Source: CALJUZ01 sp003387805
GTDB lineage: Bacteria > Bacillota > Limnochordia > Limnochordales > ZCTH02-B6
Direction of reading: 5' to 3'
Length of the DNA stretch: 19,962 bases
NCBI GenBank assembly: GCA_937975235.1
Contig: CALJUZ010000145.1
Location: forward strand, 1 to 19,962
Shown piece after piece: positions 7,422 through 15,514 of this stretch. The notes below the pieces were generated by a model, which saw nothing but the letters and a program-made list of their open reading frames with translations, did no database searches and had not been told where the DNA came from. Positions within the stretch are counted from its first letter, which is position 1. Each line of letters starts with the position of its first letter. A program made the translations under genes and the position numbers.

Positions 7422-8008
7422 GCGAGTCTCTCCAGCCGTTCCAAATCGCTGTGGCCCGGAATCCACAGCAAGTACGCGTTGCATTCCTCACCGTTCCCGT
7501 TTCCTGTCAGCTGCGCCCGCACCACGGGCAGTTCCTGGCGCTCGTCGGCCGCCAGCGCCGCGGCCAGCGTGGCCAGCAGGGCCCCGATCATGTCCCGCAC
7601 CACCGCCGGAGGCGACGGCTTGATGCGAAGAGAAAACCGATCGGCCAAATCGTTCAGAAACGCGGACCCCACCACGTTGCCCAGCTCGCCCAAGGCGGAG
7701 TCGGCCAGCTCTTCGTCCGCGTCCACGTCAAACTCGCCCAGCAGGGGCTTCAGGAAAAGCTCCAGCGACTCCATGGGGATGGTCAGCACCAGGTATCCGT
7801 CCAAATCCCCGCCCACTTCCAGGGCGATGGCGGCCACCGCGGTGTCCTCCGAGCCCCACACGACCGGCAGCTCCACCAGCTTGTGGTTGGTCAGGGCCAG
7901 GTGGGCCGGCCGCAGCATCCGATCGCCCAAAAACCGCGACAGCGCTTCCGCGGAGCGGCTAAGCGCTCTTTCCATGACGGCCGTCATGCCGTCGGTGGCG
8001 TTGGTCAA
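7418..8008 (-). CDS. cheC: CheY-P phosphatase CheC
   Basis: A 196-residue member of the CheC family. One active-site helix is intact, S104-x3-E108-x2-N111 (DSALGELGNVVGSAFLN). The matching N-terminal helix, where two-site CheC proteins have E-x-x-N, reads VMERALSRSAEALSRFLG (about 11-28) and lacks the Asn. It therefore looks like a single-site CheC (as seen, this is a motif inference). CheC dephosphorylates CheY-P and binds CheD, whose gene follows with a 4-bp overlap. TTG at 8008 has AAGGAGGT 8 nt upstream, so the start is well supported although it lies 50 bp inside cheA. The C-terminal half contains VVRDMIGALLATLAAALAAD and a strand pair VVRAQLTGNG/AYLLWIP. Confidence 0.92.
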   Translation of the reverse strand: MTNATDGMTAVMERALSRSAEALSRFLGDRMLRPAHLALTNHKLVELPVVWGSEDTAVAAIALEVGGDLDGYLVLTIPMESLELFLKPLLGEFDVDADEELADSALGELGNVVGSAFLNDLADRFSLRIKPSPPAVVRDMIGALLATLAAALAADERQELPVVRAQLTGNGNGEECNAYLLWIPGHSDLERLERLA

Positions 8009-10247
8009 TGCGCCGCACCTCCTTGGCGAAGCCGGTCACGTCGAAGATGAGCGCCACCGAGCCGTCGCCCAGAATCGAGGCGCCCGAGACGCCCGGCACC
8101 TCGCCGCCGAGGCCGTCAATCGTCTTGATGACGGTCTCCTGTTCGCCGATGAGCTCGTCCACCGCCAGCGCCAGCGGTCCCGACGCCGACTGCAGCACCA
8201 CCACCGGGTTGTTGTCGTTGTCATCCCACGCCGCCCGGAACTCGGCGCCCCACACGTCGCCGGGGTTGACCAGCGGAATGACCCGCTCCCGCACCGGCAC
8301 CATGGGCCAGCCGCCGGCCTGCTGCACCCGCCGGCCGTCCACCAGCACGATTTCGTCCACGGTGTCCAAAGGCACCGCGAAGACCGTGTTGTGAATGCGA
8401 ACCATCATGGACTGGACGATGGCCAGCGTCAGCGGCAGCCGGATGGTCCAGACGGTGCCCCGCCCCACCGTGGACTCCACGGACACGGTGCCGTTGACCC
8501 GCTCGATGTTGCGGCGCACCACGTCCAGGCCCACGCCGCGGCCCGAAACGTCGGTCACCTGGCCGCTGGTGGTGAAGCCGGGCAAAAACAGCAGGTCCAG
8601 CGCCTCGTGGCCTTGCAGCTGCTGCGCCTCTTCCTCGGTGATCAGGCCTTTGGCCACGGCCGAGCGCTTCACCCGCTCCGCGCTGATGCCGCGCCCGTCG
8701 TCGCTGACTTCGATGTAAATGTGGTTTTCCTGGTGGTACGCCACCAGCCGCACCGTGCCTTCGGGATCTTTGCCCGCGGCCCGCCGCTCCTCGGGCGGCT
8801 CCAGGCCGTGGTCGATGGCGTTGCGGATGAGGTGCACCAAAGGATCCCCGATGTGCTCGATGACCGACCGATCCAGCTCGGTGTCCTCGCCCGAAACGAC
8901 GAAGCGGACCTGCTTGCCCAGCTTGCGGGCCAAATCCCGGGCCATGCGGGGAAAGCGGCGGAACAGCGTGTCCAAAGGCACCATCCGGGCCGACATGATG
9001 GTGTCCTGCAGGTCGGTGCTGATGCGGTTCAGATGGCCCGCGACCAAATTGAGCTCTTCCACCAGCTCGCGCTTTTCCATGTCCACCTGGCCGAGGCGGG
9101 CCAGGCGCGTCCGATCGATGACCAGCTCGCCCACCAGGTTCATCAGGTGGTCCAGAACCCGCACGCTGACCCGCACGGTGTCGGCCACGTGGGCCGCGCC
9201 CCCGGAGTTGGCCGCGCCCGCCGCCGTCCGGGAAGCCGCGGACGCCGCGCTCCCCGCCTCCGGCGCAGCGCCGGCCGCCGGCGGGGCCGGTGCCGGAGCC
9301 GCGGCGGACGGAGCTTGTCCGCCGGTCTTGGCCACGGGTGCGGGGGCGTCCGTGCCAGCGTCCGCGCCGGCGTCCGACGCGCCCGGAGGCGCCGCTCCCG
9401 CGTCCGGCGGCGCAAGGGCCCTGTCCGCCGCGCCGGCCGCGCCCGCCGCGCCGGCAGCGGGCACCCCCGGCTCTTCAATCTCCACGCGCTCCAAGTACGA
9501 AACTTCGCCCAGCGCGGCCCGCACCTCGTCGGGCGAGTGGGCCGTCACCAGCACCGCCTCCAGGTGCCAGTGCTCGGAGGCAGGGTCTTCGATCTGTTCA
9601 CGGGACGGCTCGGTGCGCACCAGCCGCCCCGCCTCGTCCAGCACCATGAGCGTCTGGTACAGCCGGATGGACGGCATGGCCGCGCCGGTTTCCACCGTCA
9701 CCCGCACCACCAGCACCCGCTGGCCCGCCGCGGCCGCCTCCCGGGCCAGCGCCGCCAGCGACGGATCCACCGCCGGCGACGGCGCCTCGGTGCCTGCGCC
9801 TTCGGCCGCGGCCGGCGCTTCACCGCTCGCCCGCTCCGGCCCGTCTTCGGCCGGCACGCCCGCCACCAACGCCTCCAGCCGTTCCGACAAGGGCCCCACG
9901 TCCACGCCCGCGTCGGTGCCGTGCTCCTCGATGACGGTCAGGCACGTCCGCAGCATGTCCACCGCTTCCAGCAGCGCATCGACGGTGTCGGGATCCGCGT
10001 CCCGCTGCCCGCTGCGAATCTGGTCCAGCAGCGACTCCAGGGCGTGGGTGAGGCGGGCCGTCTGGTTCATGCCCGCGGTGGCCGCGCCGCCTTTCAGCGT
10101 GTGGGCCGCGCGAAAAATGGCGGAGACCGCGTCCGGCTCCGCGCCCTTTTCCAGATCGACCAGCAGTTCCTCCATCGTGTCCACCTGTTCGGCGGCCTCG
10201 GTGAGGAACAGCTCCATTTCTTCAGGCGTCAGCTCAAATGTCGACAT
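7959..10247 (-). CDS. cheA: Chemotaxis histidine kinase CheA
   Basis: A 762-residue kinase with the full domain set. P1 (about 1-105) carries the phosphorylated H49 in FRAAHTLKGGAATAG. A region around 155-250 (QRVLVVRVTVETGAAMPSIR, then VSYLERVEIEE) fits P2, the CheY/CheB docking domain. A long Ala/Pro-rich linker follows (about 255-350). P3 (dimerisation) begins near VRVSVRVLDHLMNLVGELV. P4 binds ATP, with N box HLIRNAIDHGLE, G1 DDGRGI, F box LPGFTTS and G2 GRGVGLDVV. P5 (about 596-740) is the CheW-like coupling domain. ATG at 10247 is the conserved MSTFELTPEEM start and overlaps cheW by 14 bp. The tail past P5 overlaps cheC by 50 bp. Confidence 0.97.
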   Translation of the reverse strand: MSTFELTPEEMELFLTEAAEQVDTMEELLVDLEKGAEPDAVSAIFRAAHTLKGGAATAGMNQTARLTHALESLLDQIRSGQRDADPDTVDALLEAVDMLRTCLTVIEEHGTDAGVDVGPLSERLEALVAGVPAEDGPERASGEAPAAAEGAGTEAPSPAVDPSLAALAREAAAAGQRVLVVRVTVETGAAMPSIRLYQTLMVLDEAGRLVRTEPSREQIEDPASEHWHLEAVLVTAHSPDEVRAALGEVSYLERVEIEEPGVPAAGAAGAAGAADRALAPPDAGAAPPGASDAGADAGTDAPAPVAKTGGQAPSAAAPAPAPPAAGAAPEAGSAASAASRTAAGAANSGGAAHVADTVRVSVRVLDHLMNLVGELVIDRTRLARLGQVDMEKRELVEELNLVAGHLNRISTDLQDTIMSARMVPLDTLFRRFPRMARDLARKLGKQVRFVVSGEDTELDRSVIEHIGDPLVHLIRNAIDHGLEPPEERRAAGKDPEGTVRLVAYHQENHIYIEVSDDGRGISAERVKRSAVAKGLITEEEAQQLQGHEALDLLFLPGFTTSGQVTDVSGRGVGLDVVRRNIERVNGTVSVESTVGRGTVWTIRLPLTLAIVQSMMVRIHNTVFAVPLDTVDEIVLVDGRRVQQAGGWPMVPVRERVIPLVNPGDVWGAEFRAAWDDNDNNPVVVLQSASGPLALAVDELIGEQETVIKTIDGLGGEVPGVSGASILGDGSVALIFDVTGFAKEVRRIDQRHRRHDGRHGKSA

Positions 10248-10743
10248 CCGCCGCCGGTTCCCCCTCAAACCGCCTGAGCGCGTCGCGCTCGCCGGCGGAC
10301 AGCACCCGGCCCACGTCCAGCATGATGATGAGCCGTTCGTCAACCCGGGCGATGCCGGTCATGTACTGCGTGTCCACGCTGACGATATACGGCGACGGCG
10401 GCTCGATGGCGGCGCCGTCGATGCGCAGCACTTCCGTCACCGCGTCCACGATGACGCCCAGCGTCTTGTCGTCCAGCTCCACCACGACGATGCGCTGCTC
10501 GTCGCCGCCCTCCGACGCCTCCATGCCGAAGCGCTTGCGCAGGTCGATGATGGGGATGACGTTGCCGCGCAGGTTGATGACGCCTTCGACGAAATCAGGC
10601 GTGCGCGGCACCCGGGTGATGTCGGGCACCCGGATGATTTCCCGCACTTGGTGGATGTCCACCGCGTAGTACTCACCGGCCAGCTGGAACACCACCAGCT
10701 GCGCCTGGTCCTGGACGGTGCGTTCGGCCGCTGCTCCGCTCAT
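10234..10743 (-). CDS. cheW: Chemotaxis coupling protein CheW
   Basis: A 169-residue single CheW domain that links receptors to CheA P5. Typical segments are LVVFQLAGEYYAVDIHQVRE, ITRVPRTPDFVEGVINLRGN, VIPIIDLRKRFG and VIVDAVTEVLRI. The last about 20 residues (ERDALRRFEGEPAADVDI) are a charged tail. The ATG at 10743 has AAGGAGATGAGG immediately upstream. It sits 51 bp after the receptor gene and overlaps cheA by 14 bp, so translational coupling to cheA is likely. Confidence 0.97.
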   Translation of the reverse strand: MSGAAAERTVQDQAQLVVFQLAGEYYAVDIHQVREIIRVPDITRVPRTPDFVEGVINLRGNVIPIIDLRKRFGMEASEGGDEQRIVVVELDDKTLGVIVDAVTEVLRIDGAAIEPPSPYIVSVDTQYMTGIARVDERLIIMLDVGRVLSAGERDALRRFEGEPAADVDI

Positions 10744-10794
10744 GACCTCATCTCCTTGCCACCGTGGCGTATCCGGCGGGCCGCCCGCCGGCCC

Positions 10795-12639
10795 TTAAAT
10801 CCGAAAGTGCTCCACCGGCTCCCGCAGCGTCTTGGCCATGCGGGTGAGCTCCCGGGCCGCCTCGGCCACCTCGTGAATGGACGCGTGCATCTGCTCGGCC
10901 GCCGCGCTGACTTCCTCGGACGACGCCGCGGTCTGCTCGGACACGGCCGAGATGTTTTCGATGGCCCGCACGACTTCGTCGCTCTGCGCGGCCATCTCTT
11001 CCGCGGCGGACGTGTTCTCCTCGGTAATGCGGGCCACGTCCCGGACCGCCTTGATAACCATTTGGCCCCGCTCCGCGATGGCCTGCGCCTCCCGGGTGAT
11101 GCTCTGCACCTGCCGGTCGGTCTCCGCCAAGGCCTCCACGATTTCCTCCAGTGCGGCACCCGCCTCCCGGGCCTGTTCCATGCCCCGCTGTACTTCGCCG
11201 GTGCCGATCTGCATGGCCTGGACCGCCTCGTCCACGCCCGCCTTCATGTTGACGACCAGCTCCGCAATCTCCTTGGCCGACTCGGCCGACCGCTCGGCCA
11301 GCTTGCGCACTTCGTCGGCCACCACGGCGAAGCCCTTGCCGTGCTCGCCGGCGCGGGCCGCCTCGATGGCGGCGTTGAGCGCCAGCAAGTTGGTCTGCTC
11401 AGCGATTTCGGAGATAACCTGGACGATCTCGCCCACTTTCGCCGAATGCTCGCCCAGCTGCTGTACTTTCTCCGCGGTGGCGAACACCGTGCGGTGAATC
11501 TCCTCCATGCCCGACACGGTGCGCCGCACCGTCTCGCCCCCCGAGCGGGCGGTCTGCATGCTGTTGTCCGACGCGGCCGCCACCCGGCTCGCGTTTTCCG
11601 CCACCGCCTGCACCGCGTTCATGATCTCCTCCACCAGCCGGGCGCCCTCTTCCACCGTGCGGGCCTGCTCCCGGGCGCCTTCGCTGATGCGGTCGATGGC
11701 CCGCTTGAGCTCGTCCACGATGCCCACCACTTCGTGCACCGAGCGGCTCTGCTCGCCGGTGCCCGCGGCCACCTGCTCGATGGTCTGCGCGATCTGCTCC
11801 GTCACCCGGGCCGCCTGCTCCGACGACGCGGCCAGGTTGGCGCTGCGCTCGTTCAGCGCCACCGTGGATTCATCCAGCTCCTGGATGATGTGGCGCAGGT
11901 TGGCGGCCAAAATGTTGAACGCTTCGGCCATTTGGCCTACTTCGTCGTACTGCCGCAGCTGCACCGGCTCCACAGTCAGATCCCCTTGTGCGATGCGTCC
12001 GGCCATCTCCGCGACGCGCCGAATGGGTCGGCTGAGGCCCCGGGTGATAAAGAACGCCAAAACGACGCCGGCCACCAGCGCCACCGCCGCCGCCGCGAGG
12101 ATGCGCATCTGCGCCAGCGCCGCGGCCTCCCGGGTGCTGCGCTCGGCTTCCGCGATGAGCTCCTCCACGTACGCCACCAGCTGCGCTACCAGCTCCAGCG
12201 ACCTCGCCCCCAGGCCCTGCAGCCGCTCCTGCTGCATGAACGCGGCGAACTCCACCTGGGACGCCTCGAAAAACTCCTGGTGGCTTTCATACAGGTCGGC
12301 CAAAAGGGCCTGCCCGCTTTCGGATCTCACGTGTTCCTGGAGAAACGCGTAGGTCCGCAGCCATTCCTCGTGCATTTCCGCCGTCACCTGCGACGGCAGG
12401 AAATAGCGGAGGACGCTGTCAATCAAGTTTCCCGTGATAACTTCAAGGCGCTGAGCCTCAATGGCCACCTGCACGTCCGCTTCCAGCACTTCTTCGAACG
12501 AGCTGACCGCTTCGTTGAACGCTTTAAGTCCAAGGAAGGCGACGAACGCCATGAGGAGTAACAGGACAGCAAAACCCCCGCCAATCTGCCCTGTGATGCC
12601 GATTCTCCGGTGCCACGCACCGGAGCGCGTTTTGCTCAT
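10795..12639 (-). CDS. Methyl-accepting chemotaxis protein
   Basis: A 614-residue membrane chemoreceptor. TM1 lies at about 18-38 (GFAVLLLLMAFVAFLGL), an extracytoplasmic helical region at 39-177 and TM2 at 178-199 (ILAAAAVALVAGVVLAFFIT). A HAMP domain follows (about 200-252), then the cytoplasmic signalling coiled coil. The hairpin tip is canonical: EIAEQTNLLALNAAIEAARA followed by GEHGKGFAVVADEVRKLAER (about 410-450). The extracytoplasmic part has no motif I recognise; it has the helical, charged look of a four-helix-bundle sensor, so the ligand is unknown. The C-terminus (REPVEHFRI) lacks an N-W-E-T-F-like CheR tether. The ATG at 12639 has GGGAGGT 9 nt upstream. It is the first gene of the chemotaxis operon, behind a candidate sigma-28 promoter. 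Confidence 0.96.
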   Translation of the reverse strand: MSKTRSGAWHRRIGITGQIGGGFAVLLLLMAFVAFLGLKAFNEAVSSFEEVLEADVQVAIEAQRLEVITGNLIDSVLRYFLPSQVTAEMHEEWLRTYAFLQEHVRSESGQALLADLYESHQEFFEASQVEFAAFMQQERLQGLGARSLELVAQLVAYVEELIAEAERSTREAAALAQMRILAAAAVALVAGVVLAFFITRGLSRPIRRVAEMAGRIAQGDLTVEPVQLRQYDEVGQMAEAFNILAANLRHIIQELDESTVALNERSANLAASSEQAARVTEQIAQTIEQVAAGTGEQSRSVHEVVGIVDELKRAIDRISEGAREQARTVEEGARLVEEIMNAVQAVAENASRVAAASDNSMQTARSGGETVRRTVSGMEEIHRTVFATAEKVQQLGEHSAKVGEIVQVISEIAEQTNLLALNAAIEAARAGEHGKGFAVVADEVRKLAERSAESAKEIAELVVNMKAGVDEAVQAMQIGTGEVQRGMEQAREAGAALEEIVEALAETDRQVQSITREAQAIAERGQMVIKAVRDVARITEENTSAAEEMAAQSDEVVRAIENISAVSEQTAASSEEVSAAAEQMHASIHEVAEAARELTRMAKTLREPVEHFRI

Positions 12640-12676
12640 GGGCAGGTGACCTCCCTTCAATTCCCTACATTTTCCT

Positions 12677-12704
12677 ATATCGGGCTAAAGACCCATCCTC
12701 TAAA
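12677..12704 (-). promoter_or_regulatory. Candidate sigma-28 (SigD) promoter of the mcp-che operon
   Basis: The minus strand carries CCCGATAT (12684-12677), which contains an exact CCGATAT core of the SigD -10 element, with TTTA (12704-12701) 16 bp upstream as a poor match to the TAAA -35 element. It is about 38 bp before the ATG of the receptor gene, and motility genes are the expected targets of this sigma factor. The -10 match is good and the -35 match is weak. Confidence 0.45.
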
Positions 12705-12765
12705 GAGTTTATACCAAACCAAACCGGGCGGCTTCTCGACCGTGGTCCTACGGAAGGTCCTAATC

Positions 12766-12786
12766 AAAAAACGGGACCGTCGACCC
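12766..12786 (-). terminator. Weak candidate terminator upstream of the mcp promoter
   Basis: On the minus strand GGGTCGACGGTCCC (12786-12773) is followed by G and then six T (12771-12766). The stem has three GC pairs, one mismatch and one further pair. It could end transcription arriving from flaG-fliD-fliS and insulate the chemotaxis operon, but the stem is short and lies about 275 bp beyond the last flagellar stop. Confidence 0.25.
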
Positions 12787-13060
12787 AAAGGATTTCAGCG
12801 GGCGGTGCCTAATTTAGGGTACAGGTGAAGACACTAGCCGGGTCGAAACTGTCCCGGCGAGGACGTCCCCCGAGTGACGGATGCCGAGGTCGCAACCCCC
12901 ACCCCCAGGCCGCGGCAGCCGCTGCACCGGGGGATGTTTCCTTTTTGGGGGATCGGCAACGCGGCCTCGGCCGTCACGGATGGCACCGAAATTTACCGGG
13001 ACACTTCATCATTTCTCGAACGATGCGGGCAGGTCCTTTCGAAAGAGGAGAAACCCGGGG

Positions 13061-13600
13061 TCAGCCTTTGTGGTCGATGAAGCGGGCTTCCTTCGCGTCC
13101 GGATCGGCCCGGTGGTACGCGTGGGCCGCCCGGCGGACGGAGTGAACGCCTTTGATTTCGCCCCGCAGCGCGCTCAGCCGCCGGCGCAGGCGGCTTTCCG
13201 TGTCGCGCTCCACCTGCTCCAGGTCGCGCATGACCGCGCCCAGGCGGGTCAGCAAATCCCGAAACTCGCCCAGTACGGCGCCGAACGCGTCGGCGTCGGG
13301 CAGGCCCGGCCGGGCCCGCTCCAGTTCGCTCAGGGTAAACTGCTCCAGCCCCAGCTCTTCGCGCAAGGCGTCGCGGCCGGCCTTCAGCTCCAGCTCGTGC
13401 TCCCGCAGCCGGCGGGCGACGTCCTCCTTTTCCCCGTGGACGCGGAGGAACTCGTCCAGGTCCGCGTCGTCCACCCGGGCGCGCGCCTGCCGGGCCAGCG
13501 ACAGCCAGTTTTTGTAGTACTCAAGGTGCGCGGCGTAGCCGCTGACCAGTTCCTGCAGCAAAGAAACCGCCTTGCCGGTGTCAGGCTTCGATGACGGCAC
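13061..13600 (-). CDS. Flagellar export chaperone, FlgN/FliT-like
   Basis: A 179-residue, almost wholly helical, charged protein. The residues from about 10 to 150 look like the long helical hairpin of FlgN-type chaperones (LLQELVSGYAAHLEYYKNWL; DEFLRVHGEKEDVARRLREH). The end (GVHSVRRAAHAYHRADPDAK, then EARFIDHKG) resembles the C-terminal tail of Bacillota FlgN, which binds the hook-associated proteins FlgK and FlgL. Its position after fliD-fliS is instead that of fliT, the FliD chaperone, in B. subtilis, so I cannot decide between the two. GTG at 13600 is preferred because GGGAGGGAG lies upstream; GTG at 13618 is an alternative. It overlaps fliS by 20 bp. It is the last gene of the flagellar operon. 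Confidence 0.8.
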   Translation of the reverse strand: MPSSKPDTGKAVSLLQELVSGYAAHLEYYKNWLSLARQARARVDDADLDEFLRVHGEKEDVARRLREHELELKAGRDALREELGLEQFTLSELERARPGLPDADAFGAVLGEFRDLLTRLGAVMRDLEQVERDTESRLRRRLSALRGEIKGVHSVRRAAHAYHRADPDAKEARFIDHKG

Positions 13601-14081
13601 GGGTGGCTCCCTCCCCACGGGCGACCTGCTCCCACGCCTCCCGCAGCTCCTGCAAGAGCCCGGCCACCTCCTGCAGCGGCGTCGGATCTTTGCGCACGTT
13701 GCCCTCCACCAGCCGGTGGAGCATGTACTCGTAGAGGCGCGCCAAGTTTTCCGCGATTTCTCCTTGACTCATGTCCAGCGCGCCGCCGAGCTCGGCTACG
13801 ATGTCCTGCGCCCGGCCGATGCTGCTGTTGGCGCCCTCGAAGTCGCGCTGCGCGATGGCTTCCACGCCCTGGCGAATGAAGCGCAGCGCGCCGTCGTACA
13901 TCATCAAAACCAGCGTCGCGGGACTGGCCGTCGTCACGTTGGTGCTGCGGTACTGCTTGGCCGCCTGACGGGCGTAGGCGGCGGCGCCGTAGCCCGCGCC
14001 CGCCTGCACCCGGGCCGGGCCCCGCCCCGGCATGGCGGCGGCGCCGTCCAGCGCGTTGGTCCCGTTCATGTCCATACTCAT
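13581..14081 (-). CDS. fliS: Flagellin export chaperone FliS
   Basis: A 166-residue FliS, the cytoplasmic chaperone that binds the C-terminus of flagellin before export. The core starts with AAKQYRSTNVTTASPATLVL followed by MMYDGALRFIRQG and continues with NSSIGRAQDIVAELGGALDM and NLARLYEYMLHRLVEGN. All are typical FliS segments. About 35 residues of Gly/Ala/Met-rich sequence precede the core, longer than the usual FliS N-terminus. ATG at 14081 is chosen because GGGGGTG lies about 7 nt upstream; TTG at 14096 and GTG at 14090 are alternatives, and a start inside the extension is possible. It lies 24 bp after fliD and overlaps the next gene by 20 bp. Confidence 0.94.
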   Translation of the reverse strand: MSMDMNGTNALDGAAAMPGRGPARVQAGAGYGAAAYARQAAKQYRSTNVTTASPATLVLMMYDGALRFIRQGVEAIAQRDFEGANSSIGRAQDIVAELGGALDMSQGEIAENLARLYEYMLHRLVEGNVRKDPTPLQEVAGLLQELREAWEQVARGEGATRAVIEA

Positions 14082-14105
14082 ATTGGTCACCCCCAATCCG
14101 GGCCG

Positions 14106-15473
14106 CTACCTCCGTCGCTGCGCGGACGCCGCGGTCATCAGGTTCAGCTGGTTGATCTGGCCCTCGAGCCACATGGCCTGCGTCTGGAACGCGGCCATCA
14201 CTTCCTCCAGGGCGATGAACTGCCGCATGAGGTTTTGCTCGCGGATTTCCAGCCGCCGCTCCATCTGCTCGATGCTGTCGTCGATGGCTTTCATGCGGTC
14301 GCCGAACATCTTCTGGCGGGCGGCCAGCAGCCCGTCGCCGGCCTGCAGCCACGCCTGGAAGCGAGACTCCAGCCGGGCGGTCACGCCGTCGAAGCCGTCG
14401 GCGTCCTGCGTGGCGGCAAACAGCTTCTGCACCGCCTCGGGGTCGTCCGCCAGCGCTTCGCGCAGCTTGGCCTCGTTGAGCGTCATGGTGCCGTGGCGGT
14501 CGATGCTGATGCCCACCGCCGCCAGCTGGTTGTAAGCCAAGCCGGCGCCGCCCACGCGCGCGGTGATGTCGGACCGCAGCTGAAACGCGATGCGCATCAG
14601 CAGCGTATCGCCCTGCAGCACGCCGCCGTCGGACGAGCGGGACTGAATGAACGACATGGTGGAGTTGTACTGCTCCACGAACTTGCGCACCGCGTCCAGC
14701 ACGGCGGCCTCGTCCCGCTTGATGTCGATGACGGTCTCGCCTTCGCCCTGCAGCGTGAAGGTCACGCCTTCGATGACGTCGTCGATTTTGTTGGATGAGC
14801 GCGTAATGGTGAGGCCCTCGATCTTGAACACGGCGTCCTGGGCGCTCTGCAGTTGGGCGGTGTCAAGAATCTCGCCATGGTCGTCCGTGATGCCGAGCTT
14901 CTGCCACAACTCACCTTCGAACTTGAGCTGGTGGTCCTCGCCCGTTTCGTCGGCCTGGATGACGAGGCGCCCGTCAATCACGCGGGCCGTCACGGCCACG
15001 TCGGCCTCGTTGATCTTTTCGGCGATGGTGTGCACCGTGTCGGTGGCGCCGATCTCGATTTTGACCCATTCCTGTTCCTGGTCCGATTCCTGGTCCCCCA
15101 CCGCCAGCCGGGCGGAACCGGCATCGCCGATGTCGTCTTCCAGCTTCGCGGAGGCGACCCGATGCGACTGAGCCAGCTGCACGACCTCGATGTTGTAGCG
15201 GGCCTCCGCCGCGTCCCGGGTGGCGCTGGCCGTGGCCACGTCCGCGGCCGAAGAGACGGCGGACCGGCCTTCGAACAGGCTGGTCCGGCTGAGCTCGGCC
15301 ATGCGGTCCCGCAAGTTGTTCAGGCGCGTGTTGATGTCCCGCCACGCATCCCGCTGCTGCTGGAGCAGGTTTTTCCGCTCCTGCATGAGCACCAGCGGCC
15401 GGCGCTCGATGGCCATTAGCTGCTGGACGAGAGTCTCGGTGTCAAGACCCGTCGCGATGCCGCTGATATACAT
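14106..15473 (-). CDS. fliD: Flagellar filament cap protein FliD
   Basis: A 455-residue hook-associated protein 2, the cap under which flagellin subunits assemble at the filament tip. The N-terminus has the family signature (ISGIATGLDTETLVQQLMAI), followed by the long helical segment RKNLLQQQRDAWRDINTRL. The C-terminal domain contains LAAVGISIDRHGTMTLNEAK, LREALADDPEAVQKLFA and the terminal coiled coil through QMERRLEIREQNLMRQFIAL and EEVMAAFQTQAMW. ATG at 15473 is preceded by AGGGGGGAA 5-6 nt upstream. Length is normal to short for the family; the variable central domain is small and acidic (DQESDQEQEW). It follows flaG by 41 bp and precedes fliS. Confidence 0.96.
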   Translation of the reverse strand: MYISGIATGLDTETLVQQLMAIERRPLVLMQERKNLLQQQRDAWRDINTRLNNLRDRMAELSRTSLFEGRSAVSSAADVATASATRDAAEARYNIEVVQLAQSHRVASAKLEDDIGDAGSARLAVGDQESDQEQEWVKIEIGATDTVHTIAEKINEADVAVTARVIDGRLVIQADETGEDHQLKFEGELWQKLGITDDHGEILDTAQLQSAQDAVFKIEGLTITRSSNKIDDVIEGVTFTLQGEGETVIDIKRDEAAVLDAVRKFVEQYNSTMSFIQSRSSDGGVLQGDTLLMRIAFQLRSDITARVGGAGLAYNQLAAVGISIDRHGTMTLNEAKLREALADDPEAVQKLFAATQDADGFDGVTARLESRFQAWLQAGDGLLAARQKMFGDRMKAIDDSIEQMERRLEIREQNLMRQFIALEEVMAAFQTQAMWLEGQINQLNLMTAASAQRRR

Positions 15474-15514
15474 GGTTGTTCCCCCCTATACCGCCCGCCG
15501 CGAAAGGAGACGGC

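Larger units (their letters stand above)
12640..13060. other. Intergenic region between the flagellar and chemotaxis operons
   Basis: This 421-bp stretch holds the receptor ribosome site (GGGAGGT), the candidate sigma-28 promoter and a weak terminator. At 12828-12856 there is a segment (CGGGTCGAAACTGTCCCGG in part) resembling the start of the repeats at the right end of the window. The part 12857-13060 contains short frames in several directions with no ribosome site or family resemblance, and I see no gene there. Confidence 0.5.

Noticed and set aside
10248..10343. N-terminal extension of CheA from 10343
   Set aside because: It overlaps the end of cheW, and the conserved MSTFELTPEEM start at 10247 fits the family P1 domain.
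7392..12561. Very long plus-strand frames (961 and 1280 codons) opposite cheC, cheA, cheW and mcp
   Set aside because: They are shadows of the codon bias of the minus-strand genes; every recognisable domain lies on the minus strand.
12825..13145. Short plus-strand frames before and into the flagellar chaperone gene
   Set aside because: No ribosome site, no conserved motif, and they run into the antisense of a real gene.
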